Shown here: piece by piece, positions 11,999-25,341 of the stretch | Numbering within the stretch: the stretch's first letter is position 1 | Layout of the letters: each line of letters opens with the position of its first letter | From: Leptoclinus maculatus | Lineage: Eukaryota; Chordata; Actinopteri; Perciformes; Stichaeidae | Assembly: GCA_032191485.1 (NCBI GenBank) | Contig: JAVDOI010000068.1 | Coordinates: forward strand, 655,501-719,500 | Length of the DNA stretch: 64,000 nt | Reading direction: 5' to 3' | Position numbers and translations under genes: made by a program | The notes under the pieces: model-generated | Database searches by the model: none | Seen by the model: the letters and a program-made list of their open reading frames with translations, nothing else | What the model was told of the DNA's origin: nothing

Positions 11999-13659
11999 CA
12001 TTTTACATTTCCAGCGACAGGTTAGTCACACTTGACGAGAACAAAAGTGTTCAATAATACGCCATTTAGCAGAAAGTAATAGATTCTTTATGGTGAATTA
12101 TACAATGAAATAGTTTATCTGTTTAATCTCTACAGACACATGAAGAAGAGGAATGAGGAGCCAATTAAGTTCACTAATAATGTGCTTAAATAGAGACACT
12201 TAATGGCACGAAGGATTCTGCTCTTCCCTTGATGCTAAATATTCTTACTTTTCTTTTGAGATAAGAAGGAAAATAGTTTACATATATATGTTTATTTTTT
12301 AGGTATTTTCTCAAATTTCAGAGTGTTTTTATTTCTTGTAAGAGACTGAATACTTCAACCACTTCTGGCTTTTGAGTTTTTGAGTTCAATTTGAGATTTA
12401 ACAGCAAAAACTATGATTTTTGTTTTGTTTTTGACAAACATTCAATTGCTTCCTGCCAAAACGTAATATTAAGGTTTATTGACAATGTTTTCTGTCATTG
12501 ATGACCCGCAGTACTGCACACACCACTGTTTCACCAACATTCCTTGTTTGTGAAGGCTGTTACATTCACTTTACTCCTGATCTTTGGTCACTTCGGTTAG
12601 GATGAAACGAGCGCTTGAGTTATTTCACAAACCGCTCCATGACCCATGTCTGGTGAGCGGGAGGATGACGGAGCGCCTGGCCTGTCTGGGATGAGAGTCA
12701 TCCAAACATCACTAGGACCGTTTCCTCCCATGTGACCCCCGAAGTAGACGCCTCACGTGGAGATCTGTTGACTTCCTGCAAAGAGAGAGGGATGAGGATG
12801 GAGAGAGGCAGAGTGAGAGCCACAGGAGAGGAGGAGAAGTGGCCAACATGTTTTTTTAAGTTTGACCATTCTCATGACAAACACGAGGTCTTGACTGCTC
12901 TCGGTTTAGTGAGCATGTTCCTTTGTTTAAGCTAACGGACCCAGCACCTCAATGGTTGGACGACTGTGTTCTCAGGCCTGAAATCAACTACAGCGAAGCC
13001 GCCATCAACACTTTCACTACATTGCACTCACTGTGGTTTTCACCATAACAGCGTCTCCCACATCAGGTTCTCCTCCGACCGCCAACCAGATGCTAATGGC
13101 TCATGCTGCAGCGTGTTGATTGGCTATTATCTCGCGGCTCATATAAAGCGATGTATACAGTCATGGATGAGACAGAAAAAGGCCAGGCGTCTGAAGTGCT
13201 TCTGCAGTCACATTCCTGCATAATTACTGACACACAGCGGTGTCGGGAAGCTGTCTCTGACGTTGCTCTAACAGTGTGTCGCAACAATGCAACGAATCAG
13301 GACTTGATGATCGCTCTGTGCTGTATTCTTCCACCAAGTACTGGAGAAGTTGTGGCATTTTCAGAAACCCACCCTTAACCCCAAAAGGGCTCACACATGT
13401 TGGTTTTTGAATGCCATTGATGCATTATCCTGAGTTTCAGGATCTTTCAATTTGACCATTTTTTAAATACCAAACCACGGTATTTCCTCCAGAATCAGAT
13501 TTTGTCAGGATTGAAAAGCCTCTGGATCCCCAATGGGACGCTAAAACTATCCTCTAATTAATATAATAATATTATATATAATATAATATATAAGCATTAA
13601 TATAGCAGCAAACAAGTATTTACTATGTTAATATATAGTGGAGGGGGAGGAGCTTAGGT
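11861..13659. other. intergenic, no gene seen
   Basis: Unique-looking sequence with a (TG)n run at 11970-11998 and an AT-rich palindromic stretch at about 13558-13595. Open frames near 12.7-13.4 kb are under 95 codons, lack splice-site support and show no recognisable motif. Confidence 0.6.
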
Positions 13660-13765
13660 TAATTGATGACTCTAAATTGCCCTGTAGGTTTGAATGTGGG
13701 CGTGAATGGTTCTCTCTCTCTCTATGTGCCCTGCGATGATCTGGAGACCTGTCCGGGGTCCGCCC
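13660..13765 (+). repeat. fragment of a common teleost interspersed repeat, ending in poly(C)
   Basis: The stretch running from gactctaaattgccctgtag to ccctgcgatgatctggagac and cctgtccggggt matches, from memory, a repeat seen in very many teleost genomes. It is followed by about 18 C residues at 13765-13782. It looks truncated at both ends. I cannot assign the parent element with confidence. Confidence 0.6.
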
Positions 13766-13782
13766 CCCCCCCCCCCCCCCCC

Positions 13783-15206
13783 TCCCTCAGGATAACGCTG
13801 TTACAGCTCTATCAGCACTGTTGCCGTTGTTTGCACTGTTTGTGCTGTCAGCACCTTTAGCTGCTAGCTGGAGAGCTGCGTGGAGGTCAAAGATACGCTC
13901 TGGATTCCGAATTGAGCACTTTCACGTTATTAGGATAAGGCTGGAGTGATTCTGACCCCAACCCCACTAGATCCCAATAAATGAATCAATCTCTAAGATC
14001 ACCTCCCAAATGTATAGTTTCCTCTTTTCTTTGGTTGGGGACTACTTTCTGCAGTGGATTGATACACATTTGGTATTTCTGGTACCAGAGCGGTGTGTGC
14101 AGAAGGGGAGTCACCTCTCGAGTTTCTTACTTGTCTCATCTTCACATTACCATTTCCCAGCGCTGTGCAGCTCTTCCCTGTGGAGGAGGAGTGCTTTAGT
14201 GAATAAGGTTCTTGTTTCTCCAGCCAAGCGTTCGACATCCACAGCTGTTGCGGCAGACAAATGGCGAAGGAGTTGAGTCTTCAACATTGCATTTATATTC
14301 ATGCCTCCTATTTCTCACAGTTAATCAGGCTCGTGCTCAAACAGCCTGCCATCTTTACACCATAAATGTAACGTAGTGTAACAAAAACAGCGACCGCCCT
14401 GCTTCTCACGGGCTCCACTCCGGAGTCTGGCTTGTCTGCTCTCGTTCTTCATGTTGCTCTGCTGGTGTGGTTTCAAAGCTGTGGAACTGAGGCAGAGCCC
14501 CTGTACATGTTGATAATGATCAAAACCTCCTCAGATGTTTGCAAATAGAAGATAGCCTTTCTGTGTCTCTGTCGACTTCTAACCACAAGTATAACCGGCT
14601 GAGCAGATGTCAGTTGTTATCTGCCGCAGGCGCTGCGGGGTTTTGATTTCCACAGTATGAACCTAGCGGGAAAAAAAAAGATGAAATGTGCAGCAAAATT
14701 TCCCGAACTTTCATTTCCAATAAATAGTTTCAATTTCAAGTATTGACGTGTAATCACCAGATGAGGTAAGTTGTGGTGTTAGCAGCCATGAGACCACATT
14801 GGAGTTCACTTTGAGTCGTTTGCATGACAATGTCATGTCATCCAACGTCTGATTCCAGCTACGGTACAATGTTTCTATGGCTGCTCTACATCAAAATGAA
14901 ACATTTACTATTTCCCCAGTCAACGTGACAGTTCAAGTTGTGCAGGGTTTGAACAGTCGTCGGCTTTACAGCGTGCTGGTTTCGATGGAGCAACTGGTGG
15001 GTTCATGATGACTTGGACATCTCATTTGATTTGTTGAGAACATGCTCCACAGCTGAACTCACTGTAAGTCCATCTGAATAAGAGCTTCAGCTAAATGCTA
15101 TGAGGAAACCGAAGGGTCGGGGGTACGCACACACCTGTGACACTGAGTTCAGAGGGGGAGGGGGGGGGGTTGGAACATTTATAACAAGGAGATCATGGGG
15201 TTACAG

Positions 15207-15239
<33 letters not shown>

Positions 15240-15580
15240 GAGGGAGGACGAGAGAGGCTGCGGTAACGTTGCTGACGCACATGTGAAACATGGAGGGGAG
15301 GGAGGGATGGAAAGGAATCTCTGGCAGAGATCACCAAACCTCGAGACGAGGTCAGAAAGCCACTGGCGACATGATGAACACGAACACGCACACACACACA
15401 CACACACACACGCACACACACACACACACACACACGCACACACTTGAGTCGGGGTAGTAATAATAACAGTAAATAGTAGTTTAATAGGTGATAATCATCG
15501 ATGGGGTTATGATCGGGAAAACCAAGAGGAGCGAGGGAGAGGAGTGGTGAACCCTAACCTCTCTCTCTCTCACACACACA

Positions 15581-15647
<67 letters not shown>

Positions 15648-15730
15648 TTCTTCTTCGAAAACATTATTATTTTAGTTTCTCTCTCTGGGTCAGCCCTCTG
15701 TCACCACTCCTCTGTCCCTTTTGCTTTCCT

Positions 15731-15768
<38 letters not shown>

Positions 15769-15881
15769 ATGCATTTTGACATGAGCCAGTGTGTTGAATG
15801 GTTTATGTTTTGGATGTTTGTGTAGCTTTGTTTGACAGTTTCGCTGAGCGTTTTCTGTTGTGCAGCGTTTCGCTATAAATG

Positions 15882-15945
<64 letters not shown>

Positions 15946-18900
15946 TTTTGTGTTGTGTCAGTGTGTGGGTGTGCCTCTCTGTGTCTGTGGAGGCTTGCAT
16001 GACCCTACAAGTGTTTTTATTTTAGCACGGGTGTGTGAATACATGCATCTGTGTGTGCAGTCTTCGTGCAAGTGAGACAGATAGTCTCATCGGTATGTAT
16101 ACGGAGTACATATGTGTGTGTGTGTGTGTGTGTGGTTACATGCTTATGTGTTCTGGCCAGTCGGAGCGTGGGAATGCGGTGGAGGATTTCTGTGGTATTT
16201 TTAATGTTTGTTATTAAGTATTACCACAAGGGACCACGACCAAACCCCAGGCACTCCTCCTCTGCTCCTCCTCCTCCTCCTCCAGTAACAATGAAAACTA
16301 AACCGCTTGGTTTAAATAAATCTGACACTTAAGGAAAAGGCCAAACAAATAATTAAGTCAGAGTCAGGTCAAAAATAACCAGGGTAACACAAGAAGTGAA
16401 GCAAAAGTATGGCGAACAGAAGGACACACAGCAGCAGGTGGAGACGTTCGTCCTGGAGTGATGACAACACGTCGGTTCACTCACGAGTTATGAAGGAGTG
16501 ATGGAGGGACAGACAGACAGACACATTGAGAATGGTGGTGAAGACCCACCGGCGGCTACATAGAGTAACGAAGTCGGAGGAGATATTTTGGGCTCCTCTG
16601 GTTACCGTAAGTAAAATTCCAATTCACTGTCCCCATAAATGAGTTATGTATTCACAGTAGAAGCACTGCTATGGTCTTGGATGGACAGTGATTTATCACA
16701 TCATTTGTATTCTACAGTTCATCACACGATGGTCTGTAGCTCCAGTCCCGTGAATCACAGAGGGAGTTAAAGTCAGCTGAGAAACCAAATGATCTGGTGA
16801 TGTGTTGGTCCAGTTGCAGCCATAAAAACAGAAACGGGAGGACTGAGAACAGTTCTTTACGGCGATAAGCAGCGTAAACACTGAGGGTTTATCTCATCCT
16901 CCCTGATCTACACACTTGATGTAAAAACAGGTTGCTGAGTCACTCCAGCAGATCATCGTCTTGCTTTAGTCTTCATCTGTCTATCCGGTAAACCCAGAGT
17001 CCCATCGGGGTCCTGATGATGACTATCCACATTGATTCTTACAGTATGTCCCACCTCCTCTGGAGGCCGTCCTCATGCAGAGTCACCTTTGGCTTATTGG
17101 AGTATGTAGGCTTGATATTAACTTCATTCCTCTGCAGTTTCCCTCGTCTGGCATTAAGCTGCTTTATGCTCTCTTGTCCGGGAAGAGAAGTTCAAGTTTT
17201 GGGTGGAGCTGACAAAATTCATCCCATACAGTAAACATCTTTTCTTACTTACCAAATGTCATTATTCCCCCCCCCCCCCCCCCCCCCCCCCCCCTCAGTT
17301 GGAGTGCTTCCACCCTTAAACTCTCACACCATCTAACTTCAGTGTTTCCACAGCTCTTTTGTTTGCCATCTACAGCACTCTCCCTCCCGGCTGATGATGT
17401 GTGTCATTGTGGTAAAACACGAGGTTGATTTTATTGCACATTTTATTGATATGGCAAATTCCTCTTTGCCGCATAAAGAGGAATTCAGTAAAACACTGCA
17501 CGAGGGCTTATTTTTAGTTTGATATGAAGAGTTTTCTTCTGTTTTGCAGATGGATATCTTCAGATGACGTGAAGTATTTATAGCTTTAATTTGAGTCTTT
17601 TTCCTTCCTGTGTCACATTTTTGTAAAATCAATATCAAGACATTTAAAGCATGTTTCATGTGATGTTTAGGTCAGTGTTTATAGGTTTTATACTACAGTC
17701 CTAAGTAAACGTTCCCAGTGTTCATCCTGGATGTGTTTACAGTGTGTTCTTCTGACAGGAGTCCTCACATTCCCCCATCAGCCCCTGTTTTCCTTTTTAT
17801 GTCATCCATCTGTTCCCAACTGTCTCCATTCCTGTTTGTTCCCCTCATCTCCGACTCGCTGCCTCTCAGCTATCTTAAAGGAGTATGAAGGAGAGCGCAA
17901 TCACAGAAACTCCAAGCTTTTCCGCACAAGCAGCCAAATTTATACTCGTGGTTGTTTCCTCCCCCCCCCCGCATGTTTATTTTGGGTTTTCTTGAGGGAC
18001 GACATATCTGCGGGAAAAAAAGAAAACCAAGCGGCCCAGAGCGGGTGCTTTCCCTCTGGGGAACATGGCGGCGCGGGGTAAAAATAGGAAAGTCTTTTTT
18101 TGGGGAATGGAATCAAGGATTTGGTGAGCGGCCTCCCGAGGGTCCCGCTCGCTCAAAACTGGGATGGGACGGGAGATATCATCACTCATTTATTCCTTTG
18201 TATGCTCTTTTTTTCGTTGCTCGCTTTCCATTTGAAAACAACAATGTGGGTCTTGTTTTTAGACACAATAGAAAAGTACCACAGGCAGTCGGTAACTTCT
18301 CAGAACAACTAGCAACAAAGCAACAAAGAATGACATTATTACTTTAATTATGTCATAATTACACAAATCCCTTTTATTCTTATTTTCCTTTTTGCTGATT
18401 AAACAAATCACTTCCTGTCTCCTCCTCCACTTATCTCTTCTTTCTGCCCCTGTATGTAAATCTACTCCAAGGGGTGGATTCATTCTCCTCCCTCAGTGCC
18501 CCCCCCCCCCCCCCCCCCCCTCTGAACTCAATGTCACAGTGTGTGTGGGTTGGGAGGAATTCTGGGATAGGAAAAAATCCTCCTCCGCTCTGACTTCTTG
18601 GTTTGACCTGTGTTTAACATGCTGTCTGCTACGGCAATCTACTACTACTACTACCGCGCTGCTGCTGCTGCTGCTGCTGCTGCATTCATGGAAACGGCTC
18701 CTCTGCATGGTGGGCGAGCTGCTCAGATTGCATCGAGAGGGATGGTGGGCGAGTGAATTGTTTTGTTCACCCGGTTTTTTTACTGCAGCTAAGCTGCGGA
18801 AGTATTTATAATGTCTCCCTTGGCTGTTATTGGCCTTCATCCAGCAACTGTCATCGATACAATGGAGGTTCTCCCCTGCAAAACCCTTTGACCCTTCATC

Positions 18901-20397
18901 GCTCTTTCTTCACTGAGAGGCAGTGAATGAGTGTGGAAGCTTGTCTTGCAGCGAGCTGTCAACACACCAGAGAAGATTGTTATCACGGAGTTTTGTTGTT
19001 CTAAATTCTGCAGTTTAACACTGAATATATGCCATTAATCTACATTAAACATTACATATACTCATCACCCTTTAGCTCATGTGTTTACCTTCTTATTGTG
19101 CTCTGTGCATGCATGGCTACAGAAATACACATGCACTATGAATTCTGGCCTTTCAGTATCAGACTTGAAGATAGAAGAGGTTCATTCAGTATGCGCATGA
19201 CTTTCAGGCTCATTTATGGAGCTTTTATATTTAGAACATTTTAAAATCAACAAAAGCATCTACTCATTGTAATTATTACACTCACACAGTCTACCAGTCA
19301 CGATAGACAAACTGTTGTATAATATCTTCTGTGATACAACACCCAACAACAACAGGGACATCATGAGGATGATCTCAGCATTACCAGGCAAGAAGTAGGG
19401 CCAGATAGGGCCATATTAAATATTAGTAATATTCCTTCAAATACGCAGTTGGTCATGATTTATATGTGGTGGGTGAGTAAATGCTGTGTATACAAAACGT
19501 GCTCGGGACCAGTCAGCGCCTGTTGCCTACGTCTTACTTCTGTAGATACGTATTTTTTGAGTCTAAATGAACAAGTGATCCCGAAAGCGTGAAGATGAAA
19601 CAGACATTTCCCGAAAACAGTTGCAACTGAAGTGATCATTTCCCGTTTCATTCATCTTTGCCCTGTAATAATTGCGTGGGCAGATGTGTGAGAACTGTGT
19701 ATAGAAATTTCGCTGGAAACAACAACAAAAAAAAGGGGATGTTGGCATCAGCAGATATTAGTATGAGACATGTGGTGGACTGAGGGAGAAGTGTGAACAA
19801 CTGCAGTTTATATGTGCAAACGCCAGGGAGGCAACTTGATGCTGAAGCCAAGTATTGATGAGCACTGATTACCGATGTGATGCCTGCTCTGTCTCACAGT
19901 TCTATAGTGAGCTGCCTGTAGGCAGCGCTGCGTCCACGTCAGCACCGACCACAGCTTTCATCACTCAGCCGGTCACTTGGGTGTGGCCCGGGGGCTCAGC
20001 AGAGCTGCTGTCCCTGTGACTAATGACTCAAATGTGCACGCACACAAATATATATATACAGCTTTATGCAGCGCAACAACGCTCATGCTGGCATTCCCAC
20101 ACATAAAAGTACTTAAAAAGGGGAGGCCGCATTCGCCAGTGTTTGCAGGAGAAATTCATATTCAAAACACGGTTTGAAATCTGTTTGATATACAAAGTGG
20201 TTGTGTGAAGGCTGCAAGCGGGTGATTGGAACCAGAAACCGGGAGAACATAGACTCAAAACACCTAGAGTGAAGACGCAGAGCTAACAAAGTGCACGGAA
20301 GACTTTGCATGGTATCATGAGAGCACAATATAAATGACTTAAGTAACTTCTCAATGACAACTTGTTACACTGACAGGATACAAGATTAATGTCTGAT
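13783..20397. other. intergenic, microsatellites and homopolymers, no gene seen
   Basis: No splice-bounded exon recognised. Contents: a 26-G run at 15212-15237, (CA)n at about 15390-15441, 15564-15646 and 15883-15943, (TG)n at 15734-15766 and 16112-16133, (CTC)n at 16257-16282, a C run of about 25 at 17269-17294, a C run at about 18500-18520, and (CTG)n at about 18658-18682. The peptides these tracts encode in open frames are Thr-His, Val-Cys, Gly or Pro runs and are not genes. Confidence 0.6.
15212..15237 (+). repeat. poly(G) run of 26
   Basis: A run of 26 consecutive G residues inside a purine-rich stretch of about 170 bp (15140-15310). Other long G/C homopolymers in the window are poly(C) at about 17269-17294 and 18500-18520. 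Confidence 0.95.
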
Positions 20398-20720
20398 GTT
20401 TGTTGGGAAATAGTTAGATGAGAAGATGGATACCACTTTCATATGTCTGTCCAATATGAAGCTCGAGCAATTAGCGGGTTAGCTTAGCTTCACATAATGA
20501 CTGGAAACAGCCAGCCGGTCGCACTCTCTTCAAAATGCTGGTCGGCATTTTAGTTTTACCTTTGGTCAGACCCACTCGTTTACAGTCTTTATGCTAAGCT
20601 AAGCTAACTAGACTGTCATTCTTGGGAAAAACACACGTTGAGATGAATTTGTCTGTCCTCATAGGTCATTTGACTTCAATCACTGGCTTTTGAAATGAAG
20701 TAAGTTCATAACACCTGATG
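20398..20720. mobile_element. teleost MITE-like element with inverted TTAGCTTAGCTT core
   Basis: A segment beginning around agatgagaagatggatacca contains gttagcttagcttcacataa and actggaaaca. About 80 bp later it carries the reverse complement, cagtctttatgctaagctaa gctaact (20587-20613). This arrangement, including the word for 'slope' between sites read as CATATGTCTGTCC, matches from memory a non-autonomous repeat very common in teleosts. No coding capacity. Ends are only approximate. Confidence 0.6.
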
Positions 20721-21209
20721 GTTCACCCTGAGAAAAGCATCAATATAATGTGTGTCCACAGTTTCTCCAATCACTGGGTTATTTATTCAGCTGTTTTCAC
20801 CTTCCATAATTGAGTGGAGAGCATTCTTGGAGTGTCTCTGACCTTCGACCTGGTCTGAGCTTTAGTTCGGACTATTGCTGGACAGGTTTTTCATTTTTGA
20901 TGGATGGTTATCTTACCATTTACCTTTTAAATGTTATTTTTGTCAAAGATGCACGCAAACGACGTATCAATCAACTCATCAAGTTTGTTATCTGACTGCA
21001 TCGAATCCATCCTCTTCAAAGGCAACGACCGGACCAGATGTGACTTCGGGCTCCGCCGGTCTGTGCTGGTCTGAAACTGCTCAAGTGAGTCCTGGTCTAG
21101 AGGACTGTAATTCTTTGTGCAGCCACAGAGTCAAGGTCCCCCATCAAAGAGGAAATGACTTCACGAGACTCAGAGGCCTCTGCAGTGCCTGGGGGTAGGG
21201 CTGGTATGC

Positions 21210-21252
<43 letters not shown>

Positions 21253-22395
21253 TCAAACCCGTGCGTTAATGTGCACTGCAAGCCGCCACACACAAATGCA
21301 CAATTGCAAGACACAAAGCAAACACAACACTGCAGGAACACACACAGTCACACACATATAGGTACTTTAAATATACACACACACACACACACACACAGTC
21401 TGGCCTGTCGGGTGCTGGGCGCGTTATTTATTTTTGCTAGCCTGTGTGAGAGTTAAAAATGGAATGTTTCAGCTACATAAAACGTTTCCTGTTTTGACGA
21501 CTCCCTCGCTGAGCTGTTCCCTCAGCTAAATAGTCCCAGAGCACCACGTAATGACACACGGGGAAAATGTGTGTGTGTGTCGGTTTCTACATAAACAGTG
21601 TACGTTGACTCATGGGTATCCTCCGCGTGTGTGTGTGTGTGTGTGTGTGTTAGTCTGTGTGCTCGTGTGTACACTGGTGGGCATTCTTGTTGTTCTTGTC
21701 TGTGTTACATGGTCGCTTGCCTGCCCTTTGTGTGTGTGTGTGTGTGTGTGTGTGTGGGGGGGGGGGGGGGGTTGTTGCCAAAAGCACTGTGCTTCATTTG
21801 AAGTGTAGCACAGGCACCTTATTGGTACCGGACTCTCCTTTACGCTAGGTAGATGCATTTAAGGTAGTACCTCCCCCGTTTCTTTCCTTTTTGTCGTACT
21901 TTATATTTTCTCAAACCACAGGTCAGGACCCACAGTTGGGCTGCAGGTCCCACTCCCGCTGGGCACCCAAGTGGCTCTCTGAGTCAATAAAAGAAGTTCT
22001 GAGAGGTGCTGCTACAGATGCATCTGCTTCAAAAGTAACCCGGGCCCCTTTTATTAGACCCTCACTGACCCCACAAACGCTTCTTTCAAACTCTTTTCTG
22101 TTTTCTGTCCCTGCAGAGCCACAGAAGAAACGATGCTCACAGGACGAGCTGCTCTCTTCGTGATGACAAAACCGGAACGTCACTTCAAGCTTGTTGCAGG
22201 AAGTGCGTGTTGGGCATACAGTGCCATAAGAAAATGACACCATAACAATGTAGTGAAACGTGTAATTGAGAGCGATCAACTTTACCAAAAAGAAATGATT
22301 ATAAAGAAAGTTTAAAGTCACTGAAACAACACAAATGATCAAGGTTCAGAGTTCATTTCTGACCTCGTAAACAGTAGTTAGATACCAATCTGACC
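20721..22395. other. intergenic, (CA)n/(TG)n clusters
   Basis: Contains (CA)n at 21211-21250 and 21375-21398, (TG)n at 21628-21650 and 21731-21756 with a G run of about 16 directly after the latter. An open frame at 21891-22163 has no recognised motif. No gene called. Confidence 0.6.
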
Positions 22396-22540
22396 GAGAG
22401 CTGCAACGATTCATCTCGATTGATCAGCGAGTATTTTCATAATCAAGTGATGGTTCACGTTTTTTCATGCAAAAAACGCTGGAAACAGCATCTAAGATGT
22501 GAGGATCTGATGCTTGTCTTTGTCCTGAACTGTAATTAAG
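22396..22540 (-). mobile_element. GCTGCAACGATT repeat family, minus-orientation fragment
   Basis: It begins gagctgcaacgattcatctc and continues with a cataatcaagtg-type segment, ttttcatgcaaaaaacgctg and atgtgaggatctgatgcttg. Read on the minus strand this corresponds to the repeat at 54523-54845 and to fragments at about 35945-36120 and 40950-41105. The family, with gctgcaac at its termini, is frequent in teleost genomes and resembles a non-autonomous DNA transposon. Identity judged by eye. Confidence 0.55.
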
Positions 22541-23193
22541 AGTTGAGACTTGACCTTGGAAACAGCAGCTGAGTAGCTGTCCTGGAGCTTTCGATCATGT
22601 TCAATGATTTTCATCAGCAGGCAGTTTTTAAGCTCACATGGAATAACGTTCTAAAATAAGAGAGTACCAAGCACACAGTTACACCGAAAGACATCGTTCC
22701 TCTCACCGTCGTAATGAATATTGTAATCGTTCCACAGTTATGATTCAAAACAGATACTCATCTAATGGCAGGAATCACAGATACAGATATTTAACCAAGT
22801 GATTTTTGGACAAATCCCCACTGCTCTCTGTCCAAATCACTCACAAGTGTTTCAGACATTCTGCTGACAACCCAAAGAAAACACCGGCACCTGCAGAGAG
22901 ACGGGAGCCGATTACATCTCCACACTGTGACACTGTTGACTTGTGTCTCCGCGGAAAAATACGCGCAACAAAGCACATGATCACACACACACACACACAC
23001 ACACATCTCCCACCCACTGCCTTTGAAACCACGAGCCCACAGCTGAGACAAAGCAGCATATAGACGCTTACTAAATGAATATGCTGACTGCTCTCATTAC
23101 ATGCATGAAAACACGCTCAAATGCACAGACATTTTATCTTCTCTTTCCGTCACTTGACACATTTGTCTTTCTCGCCCACAATTCTTCTCTTTG

Positions 23194-23195
<2 letters not shown>

Positions 23196-23280
<85 letters not shown>

Positions 23281-23360
23281 CCTCTTCCCTTTCCCTCCCT
23301 TGTCTGTAATCCCTGCAGCTGTTGCTCTTACTCACACTGCTGCCAACTCCAGCCAAAACC

Positions 23361-23427
<67 letters not shown>
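23196..23427. repeat. (CA)n and (TG)n facing pair, inverted complementary arms
   Basis: About 83 bp of (CA)n (23196-23278) and about 66 bp of (TG)n (23362-23427) lie 83 bp apart on the same strand. As CA and TG are complementary, the two tracts form a long inverted repeat. Both are also alternating purine-pyrimidine sequences of the kind that can adopt Z-form. Confidence 0.9.
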
Positions 23428-23429
<2 letters not shown>

Positions 23430-24441
23430 TGAGAGAAAGAGAGTTAGAGAAAAGCTAGATTCTCAATGAAGGAAGTGGGACAGAAAGAGCGAGGGGGAGA
23501 GATGCAAATGAGAGGATGGGGAGATGGAGAGGAGGAATTAAAAATCCCCCTCCAGTTCCCCCCCTCAGGGAGCCTCCGTCTTCCTTTTTTTCCAGACCCA
23601 TTGTGTTACCTCCTCACCTCCTTCCTCCGCCCGTCCATCGCCATATCCTCGGCGAAGGCGGGCTCCGCATTTCGGATATCACAAATCCATCAGCCACATC
23701 TGGCTCCATCGCGAATGTCGAGTGGAGAGTTTGGCTGCGTGCAAATACCAGCTAAATATATAACAGGGGTATTACATCTCCCAAGGCGGCTGTGGCTTGG
23801 ATAGAACTGGTTTTCGTGTGCTCTTAAGTGAACAGTCTGAGAAGTAGATATGTTTCCAAATGAGGATACAGCAACGCAGGAAATCTCTTGTGTTTTGCTT
23901 TCTTTGCTCATTTTTCGTTCCTTTTCTCCGTTTCATCGGTTGTTTTGGCTTAAAACAACAGTACACTCCATCGGATCCCATTTACATTAATTAATGCAAG
24001 GTAAATGCACGCAGAATGCACTGTGATCGGGATGTGATCAGATCAGCCAGAACCACATCTGGAAGCGTCTTACTTAGCTCATAGGAAAGCCCGACAACAG
24101 CTCCGAGCAGTAAAGCTGGAGTTCCTCTCAAAGTGCAGGTCTATGGGCGTGATCTCCATCGTGTCTTCACCACCTCTGATACCAGCTGGTGAAAATGACC
24201 AAAAACTACTTCTCACCACAGTTTTCGGGGGTGGTTAAAAAAAAAGAAAAGAAAAGGTTACCAAGCTACCAAAGCTCAGAGTGTCATTGCATAACTTAGT
24301 GTCTCTGTATAAATCACCCGACAGGTGCTGAGACTGTAGCGACGGAGCTGCCGTATGTGACATTTTAATGGACTATATCAAATGTGCATGTCACATCCAG
24401 ATGTCTAAATTCAGACATGCTATCGCACAGCAGACCCTAGA

Positions 24442-24442
<1 letters not shown>

Positions 24443-24524
<82 letters not shown>
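24443..24524 (+). repeat. (CA)n microsatellite, about 82 bp
   Basis: A near-perfect CA run in AT-leaning intergenic sequence. Confidence 0.97.
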
Positions 24525-24525
<1 letters not shown>

Positions 24526-25309
24526 CAGTTTAAAAGAAGAGTGAATGTGATTAACACAGCTTCCAACGTGTAGAATATTGAAGTTCAACTTGCAGCGGGA
24601 CAAACCTGAATGTCCATTTCTCATGTAGGGGATTTTATAAATGTATGAACACTCAGTTATTTATTTATTATTCATGCATATGTGATGAGAATATATGAGC
24701 TTCCTGTTGTTGTTGTTGTTGTTGTTTTAAATTAATTTCATCCACTCTTGTTCATCTTGATCTTTTCTCAGCAGAGAACATTTTGTTGTGTTCGTTGGGT
24801 TATTTCCGACACTGTGTCTTGCTATAAACAGTTGTGATGTGCTGGACAGAATGAACTGCCTCCATGCAGCTTGTGTACATCACTGGCAGCATCATGTACA
24901 CACTGATGTTTGGATGAAACCGGGGTTTATTTACATTCAAGCGAGGCCGTAGCGACACACTGAAATATGAAAGTGTGTGCAGGCTGTGCTCTCCTAATGA
25001 TGTGTTCGGGGCTGCTTCGTGTCTGTTTTTATCCCATTGGTCATCAGATCATCATGCCGTTACCTCGACTGGTACTTAAGGGGTAACAGAAAGCATGTTG
25101 GCAAATCTAGATTTGTGATTATCGTTCGTGTTTCCCGAGAGACGGCCTTTCGTGTATGGCAGCTTTGTTGCCACAGCGACACGGCACCCATGGCTGACAC
25201 ATCCGCTGCTCGGTAATACACACCGTCAAACAGTCGCTGTTACGCCAGTGCAGCTCTACATTCTTGATGATCTCATATGTGCTATAGGTTCAGAGCCGTG
25301 TGTGTGTTG

Positions 25310-25341
<32 letters not shown>

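Noticed and set aside
23196..23278. CRISPR-like array of short repeats
   Set aside because: It is a plain dinucleotide microsatellite in a vertebrate genome, with no spacers.
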